35,000 bases of DNA from Anaeromyces robustus. Lineage: Eukaryota > Neocallimastigomycota > Neocallimastigomycetes > Neocallimastigales > Neocallimastigaceae. The stretch lies in the NCBI GenBank assembly GCA_002104895.1, contig MCFG01000452.1, positions 1 through 35,000 on the forward strand, in the 5' to 3' direction. The position numbers and the translations under genes were made by a program. Positions 1 to 11,790 of this stretch are shown here, piece by piece. Position 1 is the first letter of the stretch, and each line of letters opens with the position of its first letter. The notes below the pieces were generated by a model, which had not been told where the DNA came from, did not search any database, and saw nothing but the letters and a program-made list of their open reading frames with translations.

Positions 1-1077
1 ACCTTTTTAACTAAAAAAAAAAAAAAAAAAATTAATAATAAATATAAAATATAGAAAATATAATTCAACAATTAATGAAGATAAAATTTATTAATTAATT
101 TTTTTTTTTAAAATAAACAGGTTCAATCAGTTTTCTATAATATTTTCTAAATAATAATTTTGTTTTTATTTTTTACATATTATTAAATTATAATTGTATA
201 TTTATTTCTTCACGTTTTCTTTTATTTATATTGAATTAAAAAATAAATAAAAAGAATATTTATACTTTTTTATAATTTTTTTTTAAAAAAAAATTAAAAA
301 AACAAGAAAGCTTACTCAATATATTGACCAAAAAAAAATATTAGTTTCAAAAAATATACAAATAATATATAATAAAATTATAATACATATTTATAATTCA
401 AGAAAAAAAAATTTTTTTTGAATAACATATTGAAAGTATTAATATTATTATAATTAATATTAAATAATATTTATTAATTTTATATTATAAATTATTTATT
501 TATTAATTTATTTATTTTTTATTAATTTATTTATTTATTTATTTTTTATTTATTATTTAATTTGCAAATAATCATTATTAAATATCAATAAAAAATGAAA
601 ACTTTGAAATTTTATACACATTATATCTTTGATTATATCTTTGTAGGTTTATAATTTCATTAATATTCATCTTGACTTTATTTATATTTAGCTAGTTACA
701 TTTTTATTTGCTATTTGAAATTATAACTGTAGATTTTCATGATATTAAATAATTGAAAAATAATAGAAACTAAAAAAATGATATATTAATTATTTATTTA
801 AATTATATTTATTTATTTATTTATTTTTATGAAAGTTTCATATATTATAATAATAAGTAGTTTGTTAAGTAATTTTAATTTTAAAAATTATATTAGATAA
901 CATATTAAAGTACATTAAATAATATAATGATATATTATTTAATTAATAAGTTTTGTGATCATATATTATGATATATTATATAATATATAAAAAATATATT
1001 TTTTATATTGATTATTAATAAATAAAATATAATTTATTTTCAAAAAAATTTTTTCCCCAAATTTTAAAGTTATTTTT

Positions 1078-1118
1078 TTTTCATATTATTTTAAAATTAT
1101 TTTAAAATAATATGAAAA
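1078..1118. repeat. 41-bp perfect palindrome
   Basis: Positions 1078-1097 are the exact reverse complement of 1099-1118, with a single base between them, giving a 20-bp perfect stem. With about 37% chance pairing per position in DNA this AT-rich, a 20-bp perfect stem is not expected by chance in 35 kb. Each arm contains one G or C, so it is not simple low complexity. It could form a cruciform, or be the core of a decayed hairpin element. No function can be assigned. Confidence 0.75.
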
Positions 1119-1469
1119 TTTTATTAAAATATATTGATTTGTTTTAATGTTAATACATATATTGGAGTATATTTAAATTCTATTTATTAAAATTTAATAA
1201 CTTTTTAAAAGGTTACAAAAAAAAACCTGGTATAAATCAGGAGAAAAAGAAAACATTTTTAATATAAAACAATAAAATAATAATAATATTATTATTATTA
1301 ACAGACTTTATGATTTTTATTATTTATAAAAAAAATATTACTTATGTGTTAATATAATATATAAATTTTTATTTATAATAAACAATAAAATTAAAATAAA
1401 TTAAAATATTTTTTATCTTGACTAATTTTGTTATATAATATATATTAAATAAATTTATTATATTAACTA

Positions 1470-1759
1470 TATTTGACGTGAGCCACAATTCTCAATGAAA
1501 AAAACAAAAGATGAAGTTTCAAAACCTTATCATCAAAATTAATTTTCTTTTTGGTCACTACTTGTAGATAATGCTCTTATTGTTGGAAAATTTGTTGTAT
1601 TGTCGGGATTATGTATATGATAAACATCAGATAATTATTCTTTAAAACTTGATATTTTCATCAATAGGTTTTCTATCTTTTTTATTAGATGCAAATGTGG
1701 AGTTTTCAAGTTTTTATTAGATTATAATAATATTATAAGAGTTTTACTGAAATACCATT

Positions 1760-1799
<40 letters not shown>

Positions 1800-2330
1800 C
1801 TAGGATTAATCTTTATTTATATTATTAATAAAATTAAGAATACTAAAAAAAAAAAAAAAAAAAAGAAGGGGCTCATCCGGGAATTGAAATCCATTGCCAT
1901 TCTAACAAATTATTAGTTGTTAATTATGAATTAAAAAAATTAAAATATTTATGTTTTTATTTTTTCTGGTGATGAAAATTAAGTGGTTACTGACGTCTTA
2001 ATAAAGTATTTTACCATATAAAACTATCTGGCCGTCAATGGAATATTTTATTATCATTTTCTTAAAAATGCTAAGTTCTCTTAACTTATTTTCGATATAT
2101 TTTTAAATGAATGGAGGGAATAAAACTAATATGTTTAATAGCTATATTGATTACAAATGATTAATCATCATATTCTATATTTAATATAACAGATGTTAGA
2201 AAAACATATAATATATCTTCATTCTTTTTATAGCACACAATTCGTATATCTAATATATCTCCAAATATTTATGCACAAGGATCTATTCAAATATTTCATT
2301 GTTTTTTTCACGAGCCACATTTAATATAAG
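1470..2330 (-). pseudogene. possible decayed coding region, family unknown
   Basis: This stretch has fewer homopolymers and more G/C than its surroundings. On the minus strand it gives short open pieces of protein-like composition that do not join into one frame. The octamer TGTGGCTC occurs twice on the minus strand, near 1485 and near 2308. A SINE fragment is inserted in the middle. I cannot assign a family; it may be an old gene or transposon copy, or just unusual intergenic DNA. Confidence is low because no motif was recognised. Confidence 0.2.
1766..1890 (-). mobile_element. 5'-truncated tRNA-derived SINE
   Basis: The insert is flanked by identical 11-bp direct repeats CCATTGCCATT at 1755-1765 and 1891-1901, a target-site duplication. 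Read on the minus strand it starts with a piece like the 3' end of a tRNA: a T-loop-like TTCAATTCC followed by GGATGAGCCCC. A T-run, about 50 bases of AT-rich tail and a ~30-nt poly(A) at 1766-1796 (T on the plus strand) follow. A tRNA 3' end, a poly(A) tail and a target duplication are the hallmarks of a SINE moved by LINE machinery. The 5' part, including any A and B boxes, is missing, so this copy is 5'-truncated. The identical flanks suggest a fairly recent insertion. Confidence 0.65.
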
Positions 2331-2400
2331 TATTAAATAATTTTTCTTAATATCATAATTTCTTAATAAAAATAATTTATGAATATGATGCTTAAATAAA

Positions 2401-2580
2401 TAAATAAATATATATATATAATATATATATAAATAAATAAATGAATAAATAATTAATAAATAAATAAATATATATATATAATATATATATAAATAAATAA
2501 ATGAATAAATAATTAATAAATAAATAAATATATATATATATAAATGAATAAATGAATAAATAAATTAATAAATAAATAAA
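2401..2580. repeat. 60-bp tandem repeat plus partial copy
   Basis: The 60 bases at 2401-2460 are repeated exactly at 2461-2520. A third, partial and diverged copy starts at 2521. The unit combines AAAT and AT tracts. A perfect 60-bp duplication is longer than usual slippage steps and points to recent unequal exchange or replication slippage. It is probably length-variable between isolates. Confidence 0.85.
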
Positions 2581-4282
2581 TAATTAATTAATTAATTAAT
2601 TAAATGAATAAATAAATAATTAAATGAATAAATAAATATAAAAATTTAGTTTTGATACCTTTTTATTTTTTATTTATTTATTTAAGATTTATGTATAAAA
2701 ATATAATTACTATATATATTTATATTTTATATATTTTTTGATTTTCCTATTATTATATAATGTATTACATTTTATTTAAATTATTGTATTAAATAATGTA
2801 GATTATATTTTTAATAAAAAAATTTTTTTATATACCTTTTATTCATACAGAAAGATTCAAAATAAATTTAATGTTTAATAATTGGTAAAGATATATTACA
2901 ATTTTTATTTTTTTATATATAATTTCAAATAAGGAAGTGATTGAATTAATAATTAATAAAGCAATAAATAGTAAAACAAAAGTAGGAATATTTAAATAAA
3001 TCAAACATTGACAATTATTTATCGTTGAAGATTAAAATATAGTTTAAATTTTTTTTATGATTGAAATGGAAGATCGTTAATTAAATAGTGAAATAAAACA
3101 AAATAACAAATCAAAAATATTAATTAGTGTAAATAATAAAATAATATAGAAAAAAAGGGAATATAAAATTATTAATTAAAAATTATTAAGATATATAAAA
3201 TTCAATCACCTATTTTTTTTATTCTTTTTATTATATATAAATATTATAATTTTTTTTTATTATATTAATAAAATTAATAAAATATATAAAAATAAATATT
3301 ATACATTATTAATCAATTTATTTAATATCAACATTTATTTAATATATAAATAATAATAATAAAAATAATAGTCTATACCCAATTACAAAACATTTATTAA
3401 ATTATTAAATTAAACCCATTCAATTAATATTAAAAGTAAAAGTACTTGGAGCCAGTATATTTTATCAGATTTAATAATAATATCACTAAATATTTTATAT
3501 AAAAAACATTAATAATTGAATGTAAATATTAGTATCATGTAAAATAATTTAGAATTTAAAAGTATAGAATTAAATATAATTGTAATAATAAAATTTTGTA
3601 TATAATAAAATTACATAAATATTAAAAAAAAAAAAAATACTAATTATTTTAAGAACATAAGTTCATATAACAGTTTGAGTATAATTTTTTGTATCTTTTT
3701 GTCTTTAATATTGCTTATTGCTTCTTTTTTTTTTTTTTTTTATATTATTTTATATTTTTTTTTTTAATTTTTTTTCTTTTATTATTTTTTTTTTCATTTA
3801 ACCTACATATAATTATTCTATCTCTAGTCATTTTTTCATATATATAATAAAATTTATAATTATATTATTAATAATATATTTATTGAATTATTAAATTATA
3901 ATTGATATATTTCATTATATATATTTGAAAACTAAATATATAATATTTTATATAAATTATTAAATGATATAACTAATTATAACTAACAATATTTAAATAT
4001 AAAAATACACTTATATATATATTTATTAAAAATGATACAAATAAATATTCACTCATTTTTTTATTTTATTCATTTTTATAAAATAAAATGATAATAATAA
4101 TAATATAAAACCTGATATAAAATAAAATAAAATAAAAATAATAAAATAAAAAATTTAAAATTAAATAAAATTGAATGATTAATTTTTATATCAATAATAG
4201 ATCTATTAGCAAAACAACTTGTTATATATTATAGGAGCACAAAACCACTTATCAAGGAATATATAAATAAATATTCAAGAAA

Positions 4283-6647
4283 ATGTCTTCACCAGATAAT
4301 AAAACGTAAATATTAGTATAGTTTTTTAAGATATATAATATTAAAAAAAAAAAAAAAAAAAAAGTAAAAAAAAAAAAAATAAAGTATATATATTTTATAT
4401 TAAAAACTTTTATAATTAATAATTTTAATTTAGTCGTAAGAGAAAATGGGATGACCAAGGAGAAGATACTAATGAACATGAAGTAGCAACACCACCGAAT
4501 CCATCTGATGCACTTGCTGCAGCTGCAGCTGTAGCTGCTAAACTTCAAAGTACAAATGTAAATTTACAGAATTCAAGCACAAGTCAAGCAACAGCAACAA
4601 CAGCTACACCATCTTCAGATCCTTCAAAAGGTTTATAATTTTTTTAATTATAAAAATAAATTATGAATTCTACCATAAAAGTTTTAATAATTTACATTTG
4701 TTTTTATATATATATTCTTTTAATAATAAATATATAAATAGCAATTCAACAACAAGTTAATGAACAATTAGCTAAAATTACAGCAAATTTACAAGCTAAA
4801 GGTATTAACATTCAAAAAAATAATACAAACGCAGCAAATACAACTACTGCCCAAAGTAGTGCAACTGCTTCACCTATAGTTAATCCTACTAGTTCAGATT
4901 CTAAAGATAAAATTAATAACAATAATGGAATATTTTCCAAAAACGTTGAAATCAATGATGTTAAAAATCGTTATATGTTAACAAAAGCTTCATTTTTAGA
5001 TAAACTTCAAGAAGAAACAAAAGCTGAAATTATTACAAGAGGAAAATATTATACAAATAAAGCAAATGCTACACCAAAAGATCCAGTAAATATATAATGT
5101 ATTGAAAATCTACTAAAAAAAAATCATAAAAATAAATATTAATAATATTTTTTATTTATAAATTGTAATAACATAAATATATAGCCACTTTATCTTCATG
5201 TTGCTGCAGAATCACAAGAAATATTAGATAATGCTTTAAAAAAGATTCAGGAAATAATTGATAGTACACCACCAGTTCTTGTACATACTGATACAACTAC
5301 TAGTGCATATCATAAACCTGCAGGTCAACCAACCAAGGTATTTATTATATATATAAAGTTATATACAGCCAATTTTCATAATAATAATAATAATAATGAT
5401 AATAATAATAGTAATAATAATAATAGTAATAATAATAATAATAATAGTAATAGTAATAGTAATAGTAATAGTAATAGTAATAGTAATAGTAATAGTAATA
5501 GTAATAGTAATAGTAATAGTAATAGTAATAGTAATAGTAATAATAATAATTATAATAATTAAAAATCTAATAATAAGTAATGATTTAATAAAAAAAAATA
5601 AATATTGATAATTATTATATATATTACAAAAGCGATTCCATCAAGCAAAAATATTTATTGGTATAGATGATCCAACATTTAACGCTAAAATGAAATTAAT
5701 TGGTATTCAAGGTGCTAATGTTAAACATATAAATCGTGAAACTGGTGCAAGGTTACAACTTCGTGGAAAAGGTTCAGGATTCAAAGAACCTACATCCGGA
5801 AAAGAAGCATACGAACCAATGTTTTTCCAAATTAGGTATAATAAAATAATATATATATATAAATATTATCAAATATTTATAGATAATGATTTTTAATTAT
5901 TAATATATATATTTAATGATTAAAATATAAATATTATTATTACATAAAATTATACTAATAATTATATATATATATGTATTTTAAAAAAATTATATATAAT
6001 AATAATAACAAATTTTTTAATTATTAAATCAATATTATAAAAGTTCATTAACAGAAGAAGGATTAGAAAAAGCTAAACAATTAGTTGATGATTTAATTAA
6101 AACAGTAAAAGGTGAATATGAAAGATTTAAACAATATAGAGCATCTCGTCCAAATAACCCAAGACCACATTATAATCCATATTCAAGTCCATATGGTAAT
6201 ATGTATCAACAACCTGGTATGACCACACAATATCAAGCACCAGGTTATACTTATCCTGGCTATACATATCCACCACAACTTCCACAAACAGGAACTGAAA
6301 CAGCCTATTCTACTGCTCCAGCTGCACCTCCCTTACCTAATACACCTGCACCACCATTACAAACCTCTACAACCGATAGCACTCAAGCACAAAGTGCTAC
6401 AACTTCAACAGTTGCAGCTACAACTCCATCCTATTATCAAACAGCACCAACAGCAGCTACTCAAAATCAATATTATAATTATATGTATAATCCATATTAT
6501 TATTATCAACCTCCACTTCCTGCAGGAGCACCACCATTACCGACTACAACCCCCCCCCTTCCACCATCAACAACTTCAACTACTACTTCTACTACAACAA
6601 CTCAACCATCAGTACCATATCAACCACAAAGTCCAAATACCAAATAA
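4283..6647 (+). CDS. KHDC4: KH-domain splicing factor, KHDC4-like
   Basis: Six exons: 4283-4305, 4434-4630, 4742-5085, 5185-5337, 5633-5835 and 6044-6647 (507 residues). All introns are GT-AG and the frame is kept throughout. KHDC4 (BLOM7) is a nuclear RNA-binding protein linked to pre-mRNA splicing. The N-terminus has a basic RKRKWDD motif and an alanine block (SDALAAAAAVAAKL), both matching the SKWD and DAAAAVAAK segments of KHDC4. Residues ~150-225 form the first KH-like domain, with EINDV and PLYLHV. Residues ~243-340 form the second, SF1-type KH, with GIQGANVKHI, ETGARLQLRGKGSG and GKEAYEPM. Residues ~350-507 are P/Q/Y/T-rich and disordered. The first coding exon has only 23 nt. Intron 4 holds a long AATAGT repeat. 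No neighbour suggests an operon. Confidence 0.93.
5443..5540. repeat. AATAGT hexanucleotide microsatellite in KHDC4 intron 4
   Basis: About sixteen tandem AATAGT units lie between AAT-triplet tracts, inside the intron at 5338-5632. On the plus strand the tract is open in one frame and would read as alternating Val-Ile, but it is bounded by splice sites and is not coding. It makes this intron the longest of the gene. Confidence 0.9.
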
Positions 6648-7204
6648 ATAAAAAATTAGTAAAATAAATAATAATGGGTTCTTTTATTTTTTTATAATAA
6701 TTTAATAATTATATAAAATAAATATATTTATATATATATTATATAATGAAAATTATATGTAATTTTTTTCTTTTCTTTATCAACAAGTTTATTATTTTTA
6801 CTACAATTTTCTTTTTTTTTTTTTTACCTTATGTCTTTTATTAATATTTATTTAATATATAAGTTGAATAATATTTATAGTTTTTATTAAAAAATAAAAA
6901 AATAAAAATTAATTCAAAATTTTAAAATTTTATTTTTTTCTTTCATATTCTCAATTTTCAAAAATTTTATTTACTTATTATATCGAAAGGTTTTTTTATT
7001 AACATTTTAATACAGGTATACGTTTTAGAATTTTGAATTTATTTTAATTTTTTTTTTTTTTTTTTTAAAAAAAAAGGTATATATGTTTATATTGTTATAC
7101 ATTTTATTATTGCTGTTTTGTTTACTTTATTATTTTAATTATTATGTATAAATGTTTTATTTGAGGTTTAATTTTGCTTTAATATAATATTTTATATATT
7201 TGAA
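6648..7204. other. Convergent intergenic region, KHDC4 to CHURC1
   Basis: This is the shared 3' side of two convergent genes. It holds T-runs, including a long one near 7050-7066, and AT-rich DNA with no open frame of interest. Polyadenylation signals cannot be told apart from background at this base composition. Confidence 0.75.
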
Positions 7205-7523
7205 TTATGAATAAGATTCAAGTATTTTTTTAGGATCAACCGGTAACACTGAAACATTTGCTTCACCAATACCACATAAATCGCAATTCATTGTATATTC
7301 CTATTTTAAAAATATTGATTTATTATAAAATAATAATAATAATAATAATAATAATAATTATATTTAATAAAGTTTATTATAATATATATACAAAGTATTA
7401 ATAATAAAAATAATATTATTATTATATATTATAATAAAACAATACATGATATCCATTATTTAATTGATAAGTATATTCGTGACAAGCAATTAAATGATTA
7501 CATTTACTGCAGGTGTCTATTCC

Positions 7524-7554
<31 letters not shown>

Positions 7555-7720
7555 GAATGAATTATTTAGAGAGTATATATATTAAAAAAGAAAATAAATA
7601 ATGATGTATTTTTCATTATTCATAATAATTTTTTTAACAATTATGAATTAAAAGAGTATTAAATAAATAATAAAATTAAAAAAATGCATAAATATATATA
7701 TATATAATGATAATAATACT

Positions 7721-7760
<40 letters not shown>

Positions 7761-7953
7761 TTAAAGTATTACGATTATATGTAATTGTAAGAGAAGAAGA
7801 ATCTTCGGCTTCATCATTTACATAGTCAGTGGTTTTTGGAGTTGAAAAGGCATTACAATTTTTACATTTTTTCATATTTAATGGATAAAATCCTGATTCA
7901 ACAGTAACATTACCTCTATCTGGTGAAACTTCAATAATACATTCTTGACACAT
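7205..7953 (-). CDS. CHURC1: Churchill zinc-binding protein
   Basis: Three exons in reading order: 7953-7773, 7516-7446 and 7300-7205, giving 115 residues against 112 for human CHURC1. Churchill is a small cysteine-rich zinc protein, known in vertebrates as a transcriptional regulator in neural induction. Visible ligand candidates are Cys2, Cys5, Cys30, Cys33, His61, Cys63, Cys66, Cys72, His73, Cys90 and Cys93. The first four have the same spacing as in the human protein. Family motifs PDRGN, ACHEYTY, HEYTMNCDLCG and VLPVDP are present. An in-frame ATG lies 17 codons upstream (8002-8004), but the family begins at Met-Cys, so 7953 is preferred. It is divergent from the oxidase gene, so promoters may be shared. 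Its role in a fungus is unknown. Confidence 0.93.
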
Positions 7954-8678
7954 TTTTTGATTAATATTTATATTACTTAAACCAATGCTATTTTTTATGG
8001 GCAATAATAAAGTAATAATAATGAAAAGAACTATGAAAAGAATTATATTGATTATTAAAAATATTAATAAATAAAAAAAATTATTCTATTTATTTAATAT
8101 ATATTAAATATAAAAAAAGTAAAAATCTCAAAAATATAATTTTTTAATTTATTAATCATTAATCAAACAATATAAATACAATATATTATAATATATTATA
8201 ATATATATTATGTTAATATATATAATATTATACTTATCAAAAAAAAAGTTATTTTCGTATTAATGAACTATTAATAATTAATTTCCTTATCTTATTCTAT
8301 GTATTATTCTATGTATTAATTATAAATTAAATTTAATAAAAAAAAAAAAATTATAAAAAGTACTCTTTTTATAACAGTTTATAAAAAAAAATAAAAATAG
8401 AATAAAAATAAAAGAATAATAAACAATAAAATAAAATATTATTTCTTTAAACATCGTTTTACTTAATTATATATATTTAACACATTTATTTTCTGTATTA
8501 TATTGGTAATTATTCATATAATATTTTTTAACAGTATTTAAATGTATAAATATGAAAATGTATTCAAATTAAATAAAAATAAATTACGAAATTGAAATTT
8601 CAAATTAACATTTCAAATTAATGTAAAAAAATTTTTTATATAAATATTTATTTATAAATATTATAGAAATTATTTAAC
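7954..8678. promoter_or_regulatory. Divergent intergenic region, CHURC1 and oxidase
   Basis: About 725 bases separate two divergently transcribed genes, so both promoters should lie here. The sequence is AT-rich with A-runs. No TATA box or binding site can be singled out, because TATA-like strings occur everywhere. Confidence 0.45.
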
Positions 8679-9742
8679 ATGTCAAATAATAATAATAATA
8701 AACCTGTTTGTGTTTCACTTGATGATTTTCATGAATATGCAAAAGCTACTATGAAAAAAGCATCCTATGATTATTATGTAAAACTTGAATTTCATTTCTA
8801 ATAATAGGATTAATATATATTATTATATTTTAAAAATCATTTAATATTAATATTTGCAAATTCTTATTATATTATATTATATTATTTTTATTATATTATA
8901 TTATATTATATTATATTTTTTATTATCTGTTTATATATAATATTAATTTTATATATAATTAAATAAAAAATATACTATTTATTTCTTTTCAACATTTCAT
9001 ATTACAATATTATATACAATATTATTTAATAAAAAAAGGCACAAGGTGCTATGGATAATGAAACTGTAAGAAATAATAGAAAAGCTTTTTCAAAGTAAAT
9101 ATTTTAGCATTACTATTTATAATACCAAAAAAAAAAAGAAAAAATAATTATGATTAATTATAATGGTTATGATTTTATAACCTTAAATATTATAAATTAA
9201 CAATGTTAAAAGTTGTAACACTATTAATTATATTATTATTATTATTTTAATAAATGTTATAATAGAATTAGAATTAGACCAAGAGTTATGAGAGATGTTA
9301 GTAATATTGACACTACTACTGAAATTCTCGGTCATAAAGTTTCAATGCCAATTGGTATTGGTAAAGTATTTTATGTATATTTAAGTTGTAATATAAATAT
9401 GAATAGATAGTTTTATTATTTTTTATTATTTTTATATGTATATTATATAAATGCCTTATTATACTTTTTTTTTAGCCTATCTTTATTTAGAATATCTAAT
9501 AATATTTTTTAACATATATTTTAATATTAAAATTTTTTTCTTTTTTTCTTTTCTTTTCTTTTTTTTTTTTTTAATAATCAATATCAGCCCCTATGGCTAT
9601 GCATAAATTAGCTCATCCTGATGGTGAATTAGCTACTGCTAAAGGTATAATATTATTCTTTATATAATATGTTATATACTAAAATATAAAATAATTATCA
9701 ATAAAATGATATATTACATTTTTATATATATCCATATATACA

Positions 9743-9774
<32 letters not shown>

Positions 9775-10407
9775 TTATATAATCTAAATTTTATTATAAT
9801 GTATCCTTGTATTTATAATTCTATATAAAAAAAAAAAACTTATAATAATAATAATAATAGGTGCTGAAGCTAATGATATTCTTATGATTTTAAGTACTTA
9901 TTCAACATATTCAATGGAAGATGTTGCTAAAGCTGCTCCAAATGGTCTTCGTTTCCTTCAACTTTATGTTCACAAAGATCGTAAAGTAGCAAATGATTTA
10001 ATTAAACGTGCTGAAGCTGCTGGTTATAAAGGTCTTGTAGTAACAGTAGATCGTCCTAAGCTTGGTCGTCGTATTGCAGATGCTAAAAATAAATTTAAAA
10101 GACCATCAGATATGCAAATGCAAAATTTAAAAGAAGAAAAAAGTAATAAAAATGAAGATAGAGGTACTTTTAATAAAGGTATGACTGGAACTGTAGATAG
10201 TGCTTTAAATTGGGAAAAAGATATTTCTTGGTTAAGAGAAACTACAAAGTTACCAATTATTTTAAAAGGTAATAACTAAATAAACATAATATATATATAT
10301 GAATATTATATATATTATATATATTATATATATATATGTTTATATTAAATTATAATTTATTTATTTGTTTATTTGTTTGTTTCTTTGCTTGTTTATTTTT
10401 TAATCAA

Positions 10408-10445
<38 letters not shown>

Positions 10446-11151
10446 GAATTTAATAATAATCATAATCAATATCATAATTAATAATTATAATCAAAAATGA
10501 TTATTTATTTTAAATAATAATAATAACAATAATAGGTATTTTAACTGCTGAAGATGCTTTACTCGCTGTTAAATATAAAGTTGATGCTATTATTGTTTCT
10601 AATCATGGTGGTAGACAATTAGATGGTGCTCCACCATCTATTGAAGCATTACCAGAAGTAAATTTAAAAAAAAATATATATATATACCATAATAATAATA
10701 ATAAAAATAAGAATAAGAAAAAGAATAAGAATAAAAGAATAATTATAATAATAATAAAAAAAAAATAAGAATAAGGATAATAATAATAATAAATTTCTTT
10801 TATTTCATTTATTAATCAAAATGTGTACATACATATATTTATTATTTATATTAATAACATATTAAATAGATTACTGAAGCTGTTCAAGGTAGAATACCTG
10901 TATATCTTGATTCTGGTATTTATAGAGGTTCTGATGTTTTCAAAGCTCTTGCTTATGGTGCTAAAGCTGTATTTGTTGGTAGACCAACCCTTTGGGCTTT
11001 ATGCTATGATGGAGCAAAAGGTGTAGATAAAATGTTAAATATTATTAGAGAAGAATTTAGATTAACAATGGCATTAGCTGGTTGTACAAGTCTTGATCAA
11101 ATAACAAAAGATTATGTTAGAAGAAAAGAATTATATATTCCAAAACTTTAA
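8679..11151 (+). CDS. HAO1: FMN-dependent 2-hydroxy-acid oxidase
   Basis: Seven exons: 8679-8777, 9039-9094, 9266-9360, 9588-9644, 9861-10268, 10536-10657 and 10870-11151 (372 residues, normal family length). The family oxidises glycolate, lactate or longer 2-hydroxy acids to 2-oxo acids with FMN in a TIM barrel. Compared with spinach glycolate oxidase, conserved points are the YY pair (32-33), Tyr138 in QLYVHKD, Asp166, Arg173, Lys238 in ILKG, His262 (the catalytic base) and Arg265 in [10 protein letters not shown], plus GRP at 316-318. Differences are Tyr116 for the usual Trp (STYS for SSWA), Arg167 where DTP is usual, and DSG (293-295) for DGG. These may shift substrate range or oxygen reactivity. 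The C-terminus is PKL, a weak variant of the peroxisomal PTS1 signal. Electron acceptor and substrate cannot be read from sequence. Six introns show it is a settled nuclear gene. Confidence 0.95.
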
Positions 11152-11298
11152 ATAAAATAGAATATAGATTTATAATATATAAAAAATATATTATACACAT
11201 AAAATAAATAATGAATAAAAAAAATAAAATTAATTAAAAATTTCATATCCAAAATATTGGATAAATATATAAAACAAATCAAACAAAATAAAATAAAA

Positions 11299-11337
<39 letters not shown>

Positions 11338-11790
11338 CTAAATAAATAAATAATTATATATCAAACATTTACATAAGTAGTATATTAATAAATATAGATT
11401 AAAGGAAAAAATAAATAAATAAATAACTAGAAATGAATAAATTAAGTACTTAAATAAATAAGTAATTAAATAAAATAAAATATTCAAAAAAAACTTAACT
11501 ATTAATTAACTTTACTTATTTTTATTATTATTAAAACATTTATTATTATTATTATTATTATTTTTTTTTTTTTTTTTTTTTTAAATTAAATATGTCTTTT
11601 TAAATATTTTTTTTAATGTCTTCATGTCACGTGAAAATAAAATTAGTCATAAATAACAAATATATTTGATCTATATGTATTATTATTATTTTTTATTAAT
11701 ATATTTATAAATTAAGTATTGTTTAATGGTTTTTTTCAAAAATATTTTATATAACTTTTATACAAATAACATAAATCATTTTTTACTGGC
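11152..11790. other. Convergent intergenic region, oxidase to LRR gene
   Basis: Shared 3' region of two convergent genes. It contains an AAAT microsatellite (11281-11336), a T-run ending near 11582 and a single palindromic TCACGTGA at 11627-11634. No gene is seen. Confidence 0.75.

Larger units (their letters stand above)
1..4282. other. AT-rich intergenic region
   Basis: No intact gene is visible on either strand. The stretch is mostly A/T homopolymer and short AT microsatellites. It contains a 41-bp palindrome near 1078, a SINE fragment near 1766, a possible decayed coding stretch around 1470-2330 and a 60-bp tandem repeat near 2401, all listed separately. The last ~80 bases before the KHDC4 start are slightly less repetitive and probably hold its promoter and 5' leader, but no element can be named. 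Confidence 0.8.

Noticed and set aside
1871-1890. tRNA gene remnant standing alone
   Set aside because: Only the 3' end of a tRNA is present, and the target duplication and poly(A) show it is part of a SINE.
5396-5608. Open frame of alternating Val-Ile
   Set aside because: It is the AATAGT repeat inside KHDC4 intron 4, bounded by matching splice sites.
7720-7772. Poly-leucine end of the first CHURC1 exon frame
   Set aside because: It is read-through into the intron; the donor GT at 7772-7771 restores the family sequence in the next exon.
7954-8004. Upstream ATG for CHURC1, adding 17 residues
   Set aside because: Family members start at the Met-Cys of the first zinc knuckle, and the added residues are N/I-rich leader-like sequence.
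11627-11634. TCACGTGA palindrome as an E-box promoter site
   Set aside because: It lies between two convergent gene ends, where no promoter is expected; a single 8-mer is weak evidence.
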